From positions 107,261,001-107,325,000 of the forward strand of contig CM075651.1 of assembly GCA_037953625.1 (NCBI GenBank): a stretch of DNA of 64,000 nt, read 5' to 3'. The notes beneath the pieces are model-generated. The model worked only from the letters and a program-made list of their open reading frames with translations. It was not told where the DNA came from and made no database searches. Positions within the stretch are counted from its first letter, which is position 1. Each line of letters starts with the position of its first letter. The position numbers were made by a program, and so were the translations under genes. Positions 12,928 to 23,860 of the stretch are shown piece by piece. The DNA comes from Crotalaria pallida (Eukaryota > Streptophyta > Magnoliopsida > Fabales > Fabaceae).

Positions 12928-12932
12928 GGACT
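12902..12932 (+). repeat. 31-bp subrepeat 2 of the monomer
   Basis: Monomer positions 32-62, starting CATGCTACAC and ending GGGGACT. The shared start (CAT-CTACAC) and end (GG-ACT) with subrepeat 1 are the strongest part of the alignment. It contains the hypervariable CCCTTGGGG core. Confidence 0.5.
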
Positions 12933-12942
12933 CAAGCATTGT

Positions 12943-12976
12943 TTAGGATCATTCTAATGGTTCTTATAAGTCCTAA
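12943..12976 (+). repeat. Third inverted repeat, TTAGGA/TCCTAA
   Basis: TTAGGA (12943-12948) and TCCTAA (12971-12976) are complementary with a 22-base loop. Both arms are well kept in most monomers. The GTTTACGATC, GTTTATGATC and AAGTCGTAAT or AAATCCTAAT variants alter or flank them. Confidence 0.5.
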
Positions 12977-12980
12977 TACA
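12950..12980 (+). repeat. 31-bp subrepeat 4 of the monomer
   Basis: Monomer positions 80-110, starting CATTCTAATGG. It is flanked by a 17-base and an 11-base remainder (63-79 and 111-121) that together would make one further degenerate unit. The match to subrepeat 1 is weaker after the CATTCTA start. Confidence 0.4.
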
Positions 12981-12991
12981 CATTCCTAGAC

Positions 12992-13021
12992 CATTCTAAG
13001 CCTTTAGAATACTCTCTTAAC
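12992..13021 (+). repeat. 30-bp subrepeat 5 of the monomer
   Basis: Monomer positions 122-151, starting CATTCTAAG and ending CTTAAC. In variants reading CATTCTACACC-TTTAGAA the resemblance to subrepeat 1 (CATTCTACACTTGTTAGAA) is obvious. The 61-bp short unit is subrepeat 1 joined directly to this segment. Confidence 0.55.
12993..13010 (+). repeat. Hairpin dyad in each monomer
   Basis: In the reference monomer, ATTCTAA and TTAGAAT form a perfect 7-bp inverted repeat around a 4-base GCCT spacer. Nearly every monomer holds this dyad at positions 123-140. In monomers reading ATTCTACACCTTTAGAAT it shortens to 6 bp with a 6-base loop, and TTTCTAAG variants lose the outer pair. Dyads of this kind have been discussed as non-B DNA features of centromeric satellites without CENP-B boxes; any role here is inference. 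Confidence 0.85.
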
Positions 13022-13172
13022 CATTTTACACTTGTTAGAACCTCCAAGGACTCATGCTACATCCTCTACGTCCCTTGGGGTACCATGCAATGTTTAGGAT
13101 CATTCTAATGGTTATTATAAGTCCTAATACACATTCCTAGACCATTCTAAGCCTTTAGAATACTCTCTTAAC

Positions 13173-13323
13173 CATTCTACACTTGTTAGAACCTCCAAGG
13201 ACTCATGCTACACCCTCTACGTCCCTTCGGGTACCATGCAATGTTTAGGATCATTCTAATGGTTATTATAAGTCCTAATACACATTCCTAGACCATTCTA
13301 AGCCTTTAGAATACTCTCTTAAC
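13173..13323 (+). repeat. Reference monomer, T haplotype (GGTACCATGCAATG)
   Basis: A 151-bp monomer with TACCATGCAATG at 60-71 instead of ACTCAAGCATTG: five differences within ten bases. It also has GGTTATTATAAG instead of GGTTCTTATAAG about 30 bases downstream. It carries a GGTACC palindrome and, in this copy, CCCTTCGGG at 51-59. These two blocks travel together across zones A and B. The type is common from 1 to about 28.6 kb and scattered in zone C; after 36 kb I found it only at about 50.47, 60.02 and 62.34 kb, which are copies of one duplicated block. Confidence 0.93.
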
Positions 13324-13625
13324 CATTCTACACTTGTTAGAACCTCCAAGGACTCATGCTACACCCTCTACATCCCTTCGGGTACCATGCAATGTTTAGG
13401 ATCATTCTAATGGTTATTATAAGTCCTAATACACATTCCTAGACCATTCTAAGCCTTTAGAATACTCTCTTAACCATTCTACACTTGTTAGAACCTCCAA
13501 GGACTCATGCTACACCCTCTACGTCCCTTGGGGTACCATGCAATGTTTAGGATCATTCTAATGGTTATTATAAGTCCTAAAACACATTCCTAGACCATTC
13601 TAAGCCTTTAGAATACTCTCTTAAC

Positions 13626-14078
13626 CATTCTACACTTGTTAGAACCTCCAAGGACTCATGCTACACCCTCTACGTCCTTTGGGGACTCAAGCATTGTTTA
13701 GGATCATTCTAATGGTTCTTATAAGTCCTAATACACATTCCTTGACCATTCTAAGCCTTTAGAATACTCTCTTAACCATTCTACACTTGTTAGAACCTCC
13801 AAGGACTCATGCTACACCCTCTACGTCCCTTCGGGTACCATGCAATGTTTAGGATCATTCTAATGGTTATTATAAGTCCTAATACACATTCCTAGACCAT
13901 TCTAAGCCTTTAGAATACTCTCTTAACCATTCTACACTTGTTAGAACCTCCAAGGACTCATGCTACACCCTCTACGTCCCTTCGGGTACCATGCAATGTT
14001 TAGGATCATTCTAATGGTCATTATAAGTCCTAAAACACATTCCTAGACCATTCTAAGCCTTTAGAATACTCTCTTAAC
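13626..14078 (+). repeat. 1359-bp HOR, copy 3, interrupted after 3 monomers
   Basis: It begins like the other copies (GTCCTTTGGGG at 13674). The fourth monomer (14079) keeps the expected GAACATCCAAGG but then switches to zone B sequence. Confidence 0.8.
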
Positions 14079-14229
14079 CATTCTACACTTGTTAGAACAT
14101 CCAAGGACTCATGCTACACCCTCTACGTCCTCTGGGGACTCAAGCATTGTTTAGGATCATTCTAATGGTTCTTATAAGTCGTAATACACATTCCGAGACC
14201 ATTCTACACCTTTAGAATACTCTCTTTAC
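14079..14229 (+). repeat. Chimeric monomer at the zone A/B join
   Basis: The left end carries GAACATCC of the 1359-bp HOR, exactly in its 1359-bp register (14099 = 12740 + 1359). The right part is GTCCTCTGGGG...GTCGTAAT...CCGAG of the signature block. The same hybrid starts most later zone B modules (17008, 18819, 19573, 23861, 28601), so they descend from this join or a sister of it. Confidence 0.78.
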
Positions 14230-15436
14230 CATTCTACACTTGTTAGAACCTCCAAGGACTCATGCTAGACCCTCTACGACCCTTGGGGACTCAAACATTG
14301 TTTAGGATCATTCTAATGGTTCTTATAAGTCCTATTACACATTCCTTGACCATTCTAAGCCTTTAGAATACTCTATTAACCATTCTACACCTGTTAGAAC
14401 CTCCAATGACTCATGCTAGACCCTCTACGTCCCTTGGGGACTCAAGCATTGTTTAGGATCATTCTAATGGTTCTTATAAATCCTAATACACATTCCTAGA
14501 CCATTCTAAGCTTTAGAATACTCTCTTAACCATTCTACACTTGTTAGAACCTCCAAGGACTCATGCTACACCCTCTACATCCCTTGGGGTACCATGCAAT
14601 GTTTAGGATCATTCTAATGGTTATTATAAGTCCTAATACACATTCCTAGACCGTTCTAAGCCTTTAGAATACTCTCTTAACCATTCTACACTTGTTAGAA
14701 CCTCCAAGGACTCATGCTACACCCTCTACGTCCCTTCGGGTACCATGCAATGTTTAGGATCATTCTAATGGTTATTATAAGTCCTAATACACATTCCTAG
14801 ACCATTCTAAGCCTTTAGAATACTCTCTTAACCATTCTACACTTGTTAGAACCTCCAAGGACTCATGCTACACCCTCTACGTCCCTTGGGGACTCAAGCA
14901 TTATTTAGGATCATTCTAATGGTTCTTATAAGTCCTAATACACATTCCTAGACCTTTCTAAGCCTTTAGAATACTCTCTTAACCATTCTACACTTGTTAG
15001 AACCTCCAAGGACTCATGCTACACCCTCTACGTCCCTTGGCGTACCATGCAATGTTTAGGATCATTCTAATGGTTATTATAAGTCCTAAAACACATTCCT
15101 AGACCATTCTAAGCCTTTAGAATACTCTCTTAACCATTCTACACTTGTTAGAACCTCCAAGGACTCATGCTACACCCTCTACGTCCCTTGGGGACTCAAG
15201 CATTGTTTAGGATCATTCTAATGGTTCTTATAAGTCCTAATACACATTCCTAGACCATTCTAAGCCTTTAGAATACTCTCTTAACCATTCTACACTTGCT
15301 AGATTCTCCAAGGACGCATGCTACATCCTCTACGTTCCTTGGGGACGCAAGCATTGTTTAGGATCATTATAATGGTTATTATAAGTCCTAATACACATTC
15401 CTAGACCATTCTACCCCTTTAGAATACTCTCTTAAC

Positions 15437-15497
15437 CATTCTACACTTGTTAGAACCTCCAAGGACTCATTCTACACCTTTAGAATACTCTCTTTAC
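15437..15497 (+). repeat. 61-bp short unit 9
   Basis: After the CTAGATTCTCC monomer of zone B module 1, whose end reads CATTCTACCCC. Confidence 0.92.
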
Positions 15498-17007
15498 CAT
15501 TCTACACTTGATAGAACCTCCAAGGACTCATGCTAGACCCTCTACGTCCCTTGGGGACTCAAGCATTGTTTAGGATCATTCTAATGGTTCTTATAAGTCC
15601 TAATACACATTCCTAGACCATTCTAAGCCTTTAGAATACTCTCTTAACCATTCTACACTTGTTAGAACCTCCAAGGACTCATGCTACACCCTCTACGTCC
15701 CTTGGGGTACCATGCAATGTTTAGGATCATTCTAATGGTTATTATAAGTCCTAATACACATTCCTAGACCATTCTAAGCCTTTAGAATACTCTCTTAACC
15801 ATTCTACACTTGTTAGAACCTCCAAGGACTCATGCTACACCCTCTACGTCCCTTGGGGACTCAAGCATTATTTAGGATCATTCTAATGGTTCTTATAAGT
15901 CCTAATACACATTCCTAGACCATTCTAAGCCTTTAGAATACTCTCTTAACCATTCTACACTTGTTAGAACCTCCAAGGACTCATGCTACACCCTCTACGT
16001 CCCTTGGGGTACCATGCAATGTTTAGGATCATTCTAATGGTTATTATAAGTCGTAAAACACATTCCTAGACCATTCTAAGCCTTTAGAATACTCTCTTAA
16101 CCATTCTACACTTGTTAGAACCTCCAAGGACTCATGCTACACCCTCTACGTCCCTTGGGGTACCATGCAATGTTTAGGATCATTCTAATGGTTATTATAA
16201 GTCCTAAAACACATTCCTAGACCATTCTAAGCCTTTAGAATACTCTCTTAACCATTCTACACTTGTTAGAACCTCCAAGGACTCATGCTACACCCTCTAC
16301 GTCCTTTGGGGACTCAAGCATTGTTTAGGATCATTCTAATGGTTCTTATAAGTCCTAATACACATTCCTTGACCATTCTAAGCCTTTAGAATACTCTCTT
16401 AACCATTCTACACTTGTTAGAACCTCCAAGGACTCATGCTACACCCTCTACGTCCCTTCGGGTACCATGCAATGTTTAGGATCATTCTAATGGTTATTAT
16501 AAGTCCTAATACACATTCCTAGACCATTCTAAGCCTTTAGAATACTCTCTTAACCATTCTACACTTGTTAGAACCTCCAAGGACTCATGCTACACCCTCT
16601 ACGTCCCTTCGGGTACCATGCAATGTTTAGGATCATTCTAATGGTTATTATAAGTCCTAATACACATTCCTAGACCATTCTAAGCCTTTAGAATACTCTC
16701 TTAACCATTCTACACTTGTTAGAACCTCCAAGGACTCATGCTACACCCTCTACGTCCCTTCGGGTACCATGCAATGTTTAGGATCATTCTAATGGTTATT
16801 ATAAGTCCTAATACACATTCCTAGACCATTCTAAGCCTTTAGAATACTCTCTTAACCATTCTACACTTGTTAGAACCTCCAAGGACTCATGCTACACCCT
16901 CTACGTCCCTTCGGGTACCATGCAATGTTTAGGATCATTCTAATGGTTATTATAAGTCCTAAAACACATTCCTAGACCATTCTAAGCCTTTAGAATACTC
17001 TCTTAAC

Positions 17008-18818
17008 CATTCTACACTTGTTAGAACATCCAAGGACTCATGCTACACCCTCTACGTCCTCTGGGGACTCAAGCATTGTTTAGGATCATTCTAATGGTTC
17101 TTATAAGTCGTAATACACATTCCGAGACCATTCTACACCTTTAGAATACTCTCTTTACCATTCTACACTTGTTAGAACCTCCAAGGACTCATGCTAGACC
17201 CTCTACGACCCTTGGGGACTCAAACATTGTTTAGGATCATTCTAATGGTTCTTATAAGTCCTATTACACATTCCTTGACCATTCTAAGCCTTTAGAATAC
17301 TCTATTAACCATTCTACACCTGTTAGAACCTCCAATGACTCATGCTAGACCCTCTACGTCCCTTGGGGACTCAAGCATTGTTTAGGATCATTCTAATGGT
17401 TCTTATAAATCCTAATACACATTCCTAGACCATTCTAAGCTTTAGAATACTCTCTTAACCATTCTACACTTGTTAGAACCTCCAAGGACTCATGCTACAC
17501 CCTCTACGTCCCTTGGGGTACCATGCAATGTTTAGGATCATTCTAATGGTTATTATAAGTCCTAATACACATTCCTAGACCGTTCTAAGCCTTTAGAATA
17601 CTCTCTTAACCATTCTACACTTGTTAGAACCTCCAAGGACTCATGCTACACCCTCTACGTCCCTTCGGGTACCATGCAATGTTTAGGATCATTCTAATGG
17701 TTATTATAAGTCCTAATACACATTCCTAGACCATTCTAAGCCTTTAGAATACTCTCTTAACCATTCTACACTTGTTAGAACCTCCAAGGACTCATGCTAC
17801 ACCCTCTACGTCCCTTGGGGACTCAAGCATTATTTAGGATCATTCTAATGGTTCTTATAAGTCCTAATACACATTCCTAGACCATTCTAAGCCTTTAGAA
17901 TACTCTCTTAACCATTCTACACTTGTTAGAACCTCCAAGGACTCATGCTACACCCTCTACGTCCCTTGGCGTACCATGCAATGTTTAGGATCATTCTAAT
18001 GGTTATTATAAGTCCTAAAACACATTCCTAGACCATTCTAAGCCTTTAGAATACTCTCTTAACCATTCTACACTTGTTAGAACCTCCAAGGACTCATGCT
18101 ACACCCTCTACGTCCTTTGGGGACTCAAGCATTGTTTAGGATCATTCTAATGGTTCTTATAAGTCCTAATACACATTCCTTGACCATTCTAAGCCTTTAG
18201 AATACTCTCTTAACCATTCTACACTTGTTAGAACCTCCAAGGACTCATGCTACACCCTCTACGTCCCTTCGGGTACCATGCAATGTTTAGGATCATTCTA
18301 ATGGTTATTATAAGTCCTAATACACATTCCTAGACCATTCTAAGCCTTTAGAATACTCTCTTAACCATTCTACACTTGTTAGAACCTCCAAGGACTCATG
18401 CTACACCCTCTACGTCCCTTCGGGTACCATGCAATGTTTAGGATCATTCTAATGGTTATTATAAGTCCTAATACACATTCCTAGACCATTCTAAGCCTTT
18501 AGAATACTCTCTTAACCATTCTACACTTGTTAGAACCTCCAAGGACTCATGCTACACCCTCTACGTCCCTTCGGGTACCATGCAATGTTTAGGATCATTC
18601 TAATGGTTATTATAAGTCCTAATACACATTCCTAGACCATTCTAAGCCTTTAGAATACTCTCTTAACCATTCTACACTTGTTAGAACCTCCAAGGACTCA
18701 TGCTACACCCTCTACGTCCCTTCGGGTACCATGCAATGTTTAGGATCATTCTAATGGTTATTATAAGTCCTAAAACACATTCCTAGACCATTCTAAGCCT
18801 TTAGAATACTCTCTTAAC
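17008..18818 (+). repeat. Zone B HOR module 2 (1811 bp)
   Basis: Signature block plus seven monomers; it lacks the CTAGATTCTCC monomer and short unit. Length = 12 x 151 - 1. Confidence 0.82.
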
Positions 18819-19572
18819 CATTCTACACTTGTTAGAACATCCAAGGACTCATGCTACACCCTCTACGTCCTCTGGGGACTCAAGCATTGTTTAGGATCAT
18901 TCTAATGGTTCTTATAAGTCGTAATACACATTCCGAGACCATTCTACACCTTTAGAATACTCTCTTTACCATTCTACACTTGTTAGAACCTCCAAGGACT
19001 CATGCTAGACCCTCTACGACCCTTGGGGACTCAAACATTGTTTAGGATCATTCTAATGGTTCTTATAAGTCCTATTACACATTCCTTGACCATTCTAAGC
19101 CTTTAGAATACTCTATTAACCATTCTACACCTGTTAGAACCTCCAATGACTCATGCTAGACCCTCTACGTCCCTTGGGGACTCAAGCATTGTTTAGGATC
19201 ATTCTAATGGTTCTTATAAATCCTAATACACATTCCTAGACCATTCTAAGCTTTAGAATACTCTCTTAACCATTCTACACTTGTTAGAACCTCCAAGGAC
19301 TCATGCTACACCCTCTACGTCCCTTGGGGTACCATGCAATGTTTAGGATCATTCTAATGGTTATTATAAGTCCTAATACACATTCCTAGACCGTTCTAAG
19401 CCTTTAGAATACTCTCTTAACCATTCTACACTTGTTAGAACCTCCAAGGACTCATGCTACACCCTCTACGTCCCTTCGGGTACCATGCAATGTTTAGGAT
19501 CATTCTAATGGTTATTATAAGTCCTAAAACACATTCCTAGACCATTCTAAGCCTTTAGAATACTCTCTTAAC
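18819..19572 (+). repeat. Zone B HOR module 3, signature block alone (754 bp)
   Basis: Five monomers (5 x 151 - 1) followed at once by the next signature block, making a direct tandem duplication of the block. Confidence 0.82.
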
Positions 19573-20930
19573 CATTCTACACTTGTTAGAACATCCAAGG
19601 ACTCATGCTACACCCTCTACGTCCTCTGGGGACTCAAGCATTGTTTAGGATCATTCTAATGGTTCTTATAAGTCGTAATACACATTCCGAGACCATTCTA
19701 CACCTTTAGAATACTCTCTTTACCATTCTACACTTGTTAGAACCTCCAAGGACTCATGCTAGACCCTCTACGACCCTTGGGGACTCAAACATTGTTTAGG
19801 ATCATTCTAATGGTTCTTATAAGTCCTATTACACATTCCTTGACCATTCTAAGCCTTTAGAATACTCTATTAACCATTCTACACCTGTTAGAACCTCCAA
19901 TGACTCATGCTAGACCCTCTACGTCCCTTGGGGACTCAAGCATTGTTTAGGATCATTCTAATGGTTCTTATAAATCCTAATACACATTCCTAGACCATTC
20001 TAAGCTTTAGAATACTCTCTTAACCATTCTACACTTGTTAGAACCTCCAAGGACTCATGCTACACCCTCTACGTCCCTTGGGGTACCATGCAATGTTTAG
20101 GATCATTCTAATGGTTATTATAAGTCCTAATACACATTCCTAGACCGTTCTAAGCCTTTAGAATACTCTCTTAACCATTCTACACTTGTTAGAACCTCCA
20201 AGGACTCATGCTACACCCTCTACGTCCCTTCGGGTACCATGCAATGTTTAGGATCATTCTAATGGTTATTATAAGTCCTAATACACATTCCTAGACCATT
20301 CTAAGCCTTTAGAATACTCTCTTAACCATTCTACACTTGTTAGAACCTCCAAGGACTCATGCTACACCCTCTACGTCCCTTGGGGACTCAAGCATTATTT
20401 AGGATCATTCTAATGGTTCTTATAAGTCCTAATACACATTCCTAGACCATTCTAAGCCTTTAGAATACTCTCTTAACCATTCTACACTTGTTAGAACCTC
20501 CAAGGACTCATGCTACACCCTCTACGTCCCTTGGCGTACCATGCAATGTTTAGGATCATTCTAATGGTTATTATAAGTCCTAAAACACATTCCTAGACCA
20601 TTCTAAGCCTTTAGAATACTCTCTTAACCATTCTACACTTGTTAGAACCTCCAAGGACTCATGCTACACCCTCTACGTCCCTTGGGGACTCAAGCATTGT
20701 TTAGGATCATTCTAATGGTTCTTATAAGTCCTAATACAAATTCCTAGACCATTCTAAGCCTTTAGAATACTCTCTTAACCATTCTACACTTGCTAGATTC
20801 TCCAAGGACGCATGCTACATCCTCTACGTTCCTTGGGGACGCAAGCATTGTTTAGGATCATTATAATGGTTATTATAAGTCCTAATACACATTCCTAGAC
20901 CATTCTACCCCTTTAGAATACTCTCTTAAC

Positions 20931-20991
20931 CATTCTACACTTGTTAGAACCTCCAAGGACTCATTCTACACCTTTAGAATACTCTCTTTAC
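20931..20991 (+). repeat. 61-bp short unit 10
   Basis: Same context as unit 9, in zone B module 4. Confidence 0.92.
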
Positions 20992-21746
20992 CATTCTACA
21001 CTTGATAGAACCTCCAAGGACTCATGCTAGACCCTCTACGTCCCTTGGGGACTCAAGCATTGTTTAGGATCATTCTAATGGTTCTTATAAGTCCTAATAC
21101 ACATTCCTAGACCATTCTAAGCCTTTAGAATACTCTCTTAACCATTCTACACTTGTTAGAACCTCCAAGGACTCATGCTACACCCTCTACGTCCCTTGGG
21201 GTACCATGCAATGTTTAGGATCATTCTAATGGTTATTATAAGTCCTAATACACATTCCTAGACCATTCTAAGCCTTTAGAATACTCTCTTAACCATTCTA
21301 CACTTGTTAGAACCTCCAAGGACTCATGCTACACCCTCTACGTCCCTTGGGGACTCAAGCATTATTTAGGATCATTCTAATGGTTCTTATAAGTCCTAAT
21401 ACACATTCCTAGACCATTCTAAGCCTTTAGAATACTCTCTTAACCATTCTACACTTGTTAGAACCTCCAAGGACTCATGCTACACCCTCTACGTCCCTTG
21501 GGGTACCATGCAATGTTTAGGATCATTCTAATGGTTATTATAAGTCGTAAAACACATTCCTAGACCATTCTAAGCCTTTAGAATACTCTCTTAACCATTC
21601 TACACTTGTTAGAACCTCCAAGGACTCATGCTACACCCTCTACGTCCCTTGGGGTACCATGCAATGTTTAGGATCATTCTAATGGTTATTATAAGTCCTA
21701 AAACACATTCCTAGACCATTCTAAGCCTTTAGAATACTCTCTTAAC

Positions 21747-22803
21747 CATTCTACACTTGTTAGAACCTCCAAGGACTCATGCTACACCCTCTACGTCCTT
21801 TGGGGACTCAAGCATTGTTTAGGATCATTCTAATGGTTCTTATAAGTCCTAATACACATTCCTTGACCATTCTAAGCCTTTAGAATACTCTCTTAACCAT
21901 TCTACACTTGTTAGAACCTCCAAGGACTCATGCTACACCCTCTACGTCCCTTGGGGTACCATGCAATGTTTAGGATCATTCTAATGGTTATTATAAGTCC
22001 TAAAACACATTCCTAGACCATTCTAAGCCTTTAGAATACTCTCTTAACCATTCTACACTTGTTAGAACCTCCAAGGACTCATGCTACACCCTCTACGTCC
22101 TTTGGGGACTCAAGCATTGTTTAGGATCATTCTAACGGTTCTTATAAGTCCTAATACACATTCCTTGACCATTCTAAGCCTTTAGAATACTCTCTTAACC
22201 ATTCTACACTTGTTAGAACCTCCAAGGACTCATGCTACACCCTCTACGTCCCTTCGGGTACCATGCAATGTTTAGGATCATTCTAATGGTTATTATAAGT
22301 CCTAATACACATTCCTAGACCATTCTAAGCCTTTAGAATACTCTCTTAACCATTCTACACTTGTTAGAACCTCCAAGGACTCATGCTACACCCTCTACGT
22401 CCCTTCGGGTACCATGCAATGTTTAGGATCATTCTAATGGTTATTATAAGTCCTAATACACATTCCTAGACCATTCTAAGCCTTTAGAATACTCTCTTAA
22501 CCATTCTACACTTGTTAGAACCTCCAAGGACTCATGCTACACCCTCTACGTCCCTTCGGGTACCATGCAATGTTTAGGATCATTCTAATGGTTATTATAA
22601 GTCCTAATACACATTCCTAGACCATTCTAAGCCTTTAGAATACTCTCTTAACCATTCTACACTTGTTAGAACCTCCAAGGACTCATGCTACACCCTCTAC
22701 GTCCCTTCGGGTACCATGCAATGTTTAGGATCATTCTAATGGTTATTATAAGTCCTAAAACACATTCCTAGACCATTCTAAGCCTTTAGAATACTCTCTT
22801 AAC
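21747..22803 (+). repeat. 1057-bp tandem duplication, copy 1 (7 monomers)
   Basis: Marks are GTCCTTTGGGG at 21795 and 22097 and the rare CTAACGGTTC at 22132. All recur 1057 bp downstream. Confidence 0.85.
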
Positions 22804-23860
22804 CATTCTACACTTGTTAGAACCTCCAAGGACTCATGCTACACCCTCTACGTCCTTTGGGGACTCAAGCATTGTTTAGGATCATTCTAATGGTTCTTAT
22901 AAGTCCTAATACACATTCCTTGACCATTCTAAGCCTTTAGAATACTCTCTTAACCATTCTACACTTGTTAGAACCTCCAAGGACTCATGCTACACCCTCT
23001 ACGTCCCTTGGGGTACCATGCAATGTTTAGGATCATTCTAATGGTTATTATAAGTCCTAAAACACATTCCTAGACCATTCTAAGCCTTTAGAATACTCTC
23101 TTAACCATTCTACACTTGTTAGAACCTCCAAGGACTCATGCTACACCCTCTACGTCCTTTGGGGACTCAAGCATTGTTTAGGATCATTCTAACGGTTCTT
23201 ATAAGTCCTAATACACATTCCTTGACCATTCTAAGCCTTTAGAATACTCTCTTAACCATTCTACACTTGTTAGAACCTCCAAGGACTCATGCTACACCCT
23301 CTACGTCCCTTCGGGTACCATGCAATGTTTAGGATCATTCTAATGGTTATTATAAGTCCTAATACACATTCCTAGACCATTCTAAGCCTTTAGAATACTC
23401 TCTTAACCATTCTACACTTGTTAGAACCTCCAAGGACTCATGCTACACCCTCTACGTCCCTTCGGGTACCATGCAATGTTTAGGATCATTCTAATGGTTA
23501 TTATAAGTCCTAATACACATTCCTAGACCATTCTAAGCCTTTAGAATACTCTCTTAACCATTCTACACTTGTTAGAACCTCCAAGGACTCATGCTACACC
23601 CTCTACGTCCCTTCGGGTACCATGCAATGTTTAGGATCATTCTAATGGTTATTATAAGTCCTAATACACATTCCTAGACCATTCTAAGCCTTTAGAATAC
23701 TCTCTTAACCATTCTACACTTGTTAGAACCTCCAAGGACTCATGCTACACCCTCTACGTCCCTTCGGGTACCATGCAATGTTTAGGATCATTCTAATGGT
23801 TATTATAAGTCCTAAAACACATTCCTAGACCATTCTAAGCCTTTAGAATACTCTCTTAAC
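22804..23860 (+). repeat. 1057-bp tandem duplication, copy 2 (7 monomers)
   Basis: GTCCTTTGGGG at 22852 and 23154; CTAACGGTTC at 23189. It abuts the next signature block exactly. Confidence 0.85.

Larger units (their letters stand above)
12871..13021 (+). repeat. Reference monomer, A haplotype (GGACTCAAGCATTG)
   Basis: A clean 151-bp copy matching the majority sequence at every position I checked, useful as numbering reference (position 1 = 12871). It has TTGTTAGAAC at 11-20, CCAAGG at 23-28, CTACGTCCCTTGGGG at 45-59, ACTCAAGCATTG at 60-71, GGTTCTTATAAG at 89-100 and the ATTCTAA/TTAGAAT hairpin at 123-140. It contains one CpG (48-49) and no CAG, CTG or CCG. A-haplotype monomers predominate after about 29 kb and alternate with T-haplotype monomers before it. 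Confidence 0.95.
12267..13625 (+). repeat. 1359-bp HOR, copy 2 (9 monomers)
   Basis: Colinear with copy 1. Marks at 12315, 12740 and 13061. One visible difference is CATTTTACAC at 13022. Confidence 0.84.
1..14078 (+). repeat. Zone A of the array
   Basis: A and T haplotype monomers are intermixed. The zone is marked by the module-starting monomer with CTAGATCC, GACGCATGC, GTTCCTTGGGGACGC and CATTATAATGG (at 1, 1119, 2841, 3959, 5228, 6346 and 8823), by ACGCTACACC monomers and by GGAACATTC module ends. No CCATGG-type monomers were seen here. Confidence 0.8.
14079..17007 (+). repeat. Zone B HOR module 1 (2929 bp)
   Basis: Signature block followed by A/T monomers, a CTAGATTCTCC monomer at 15286 and a short unit. 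Length = 19 x 151 + 61 - 1, with the -1 from the TAAGCTTTAG deletion near 14510. Confidence 0.82.
19573..23860 (+). repeat. Zone B HOR module 4 (4288 bp)
   Basis: The longest zone B module. CTAGATTCTCC lies 1207 bp after its start, as in modules 1 and 5. It ends with two 1057-bp tandem copies. Confidence 0.83.

Noticed and set aside
12941..12950. Plant-type telomere repeat (TTTAGGG) in GTTTAGGATC
   Set aside because: Only a single TTTAGGA per monomer, never TTTAGGG in tandem; chance resemblance.
13173..13323. CENP-B box at CTTCGGGTACCATG
   Set aside because: TTCG is present, but the required spacing to A and CGGG (TTCGnnnnAnnCGGG) is not met on either strand.
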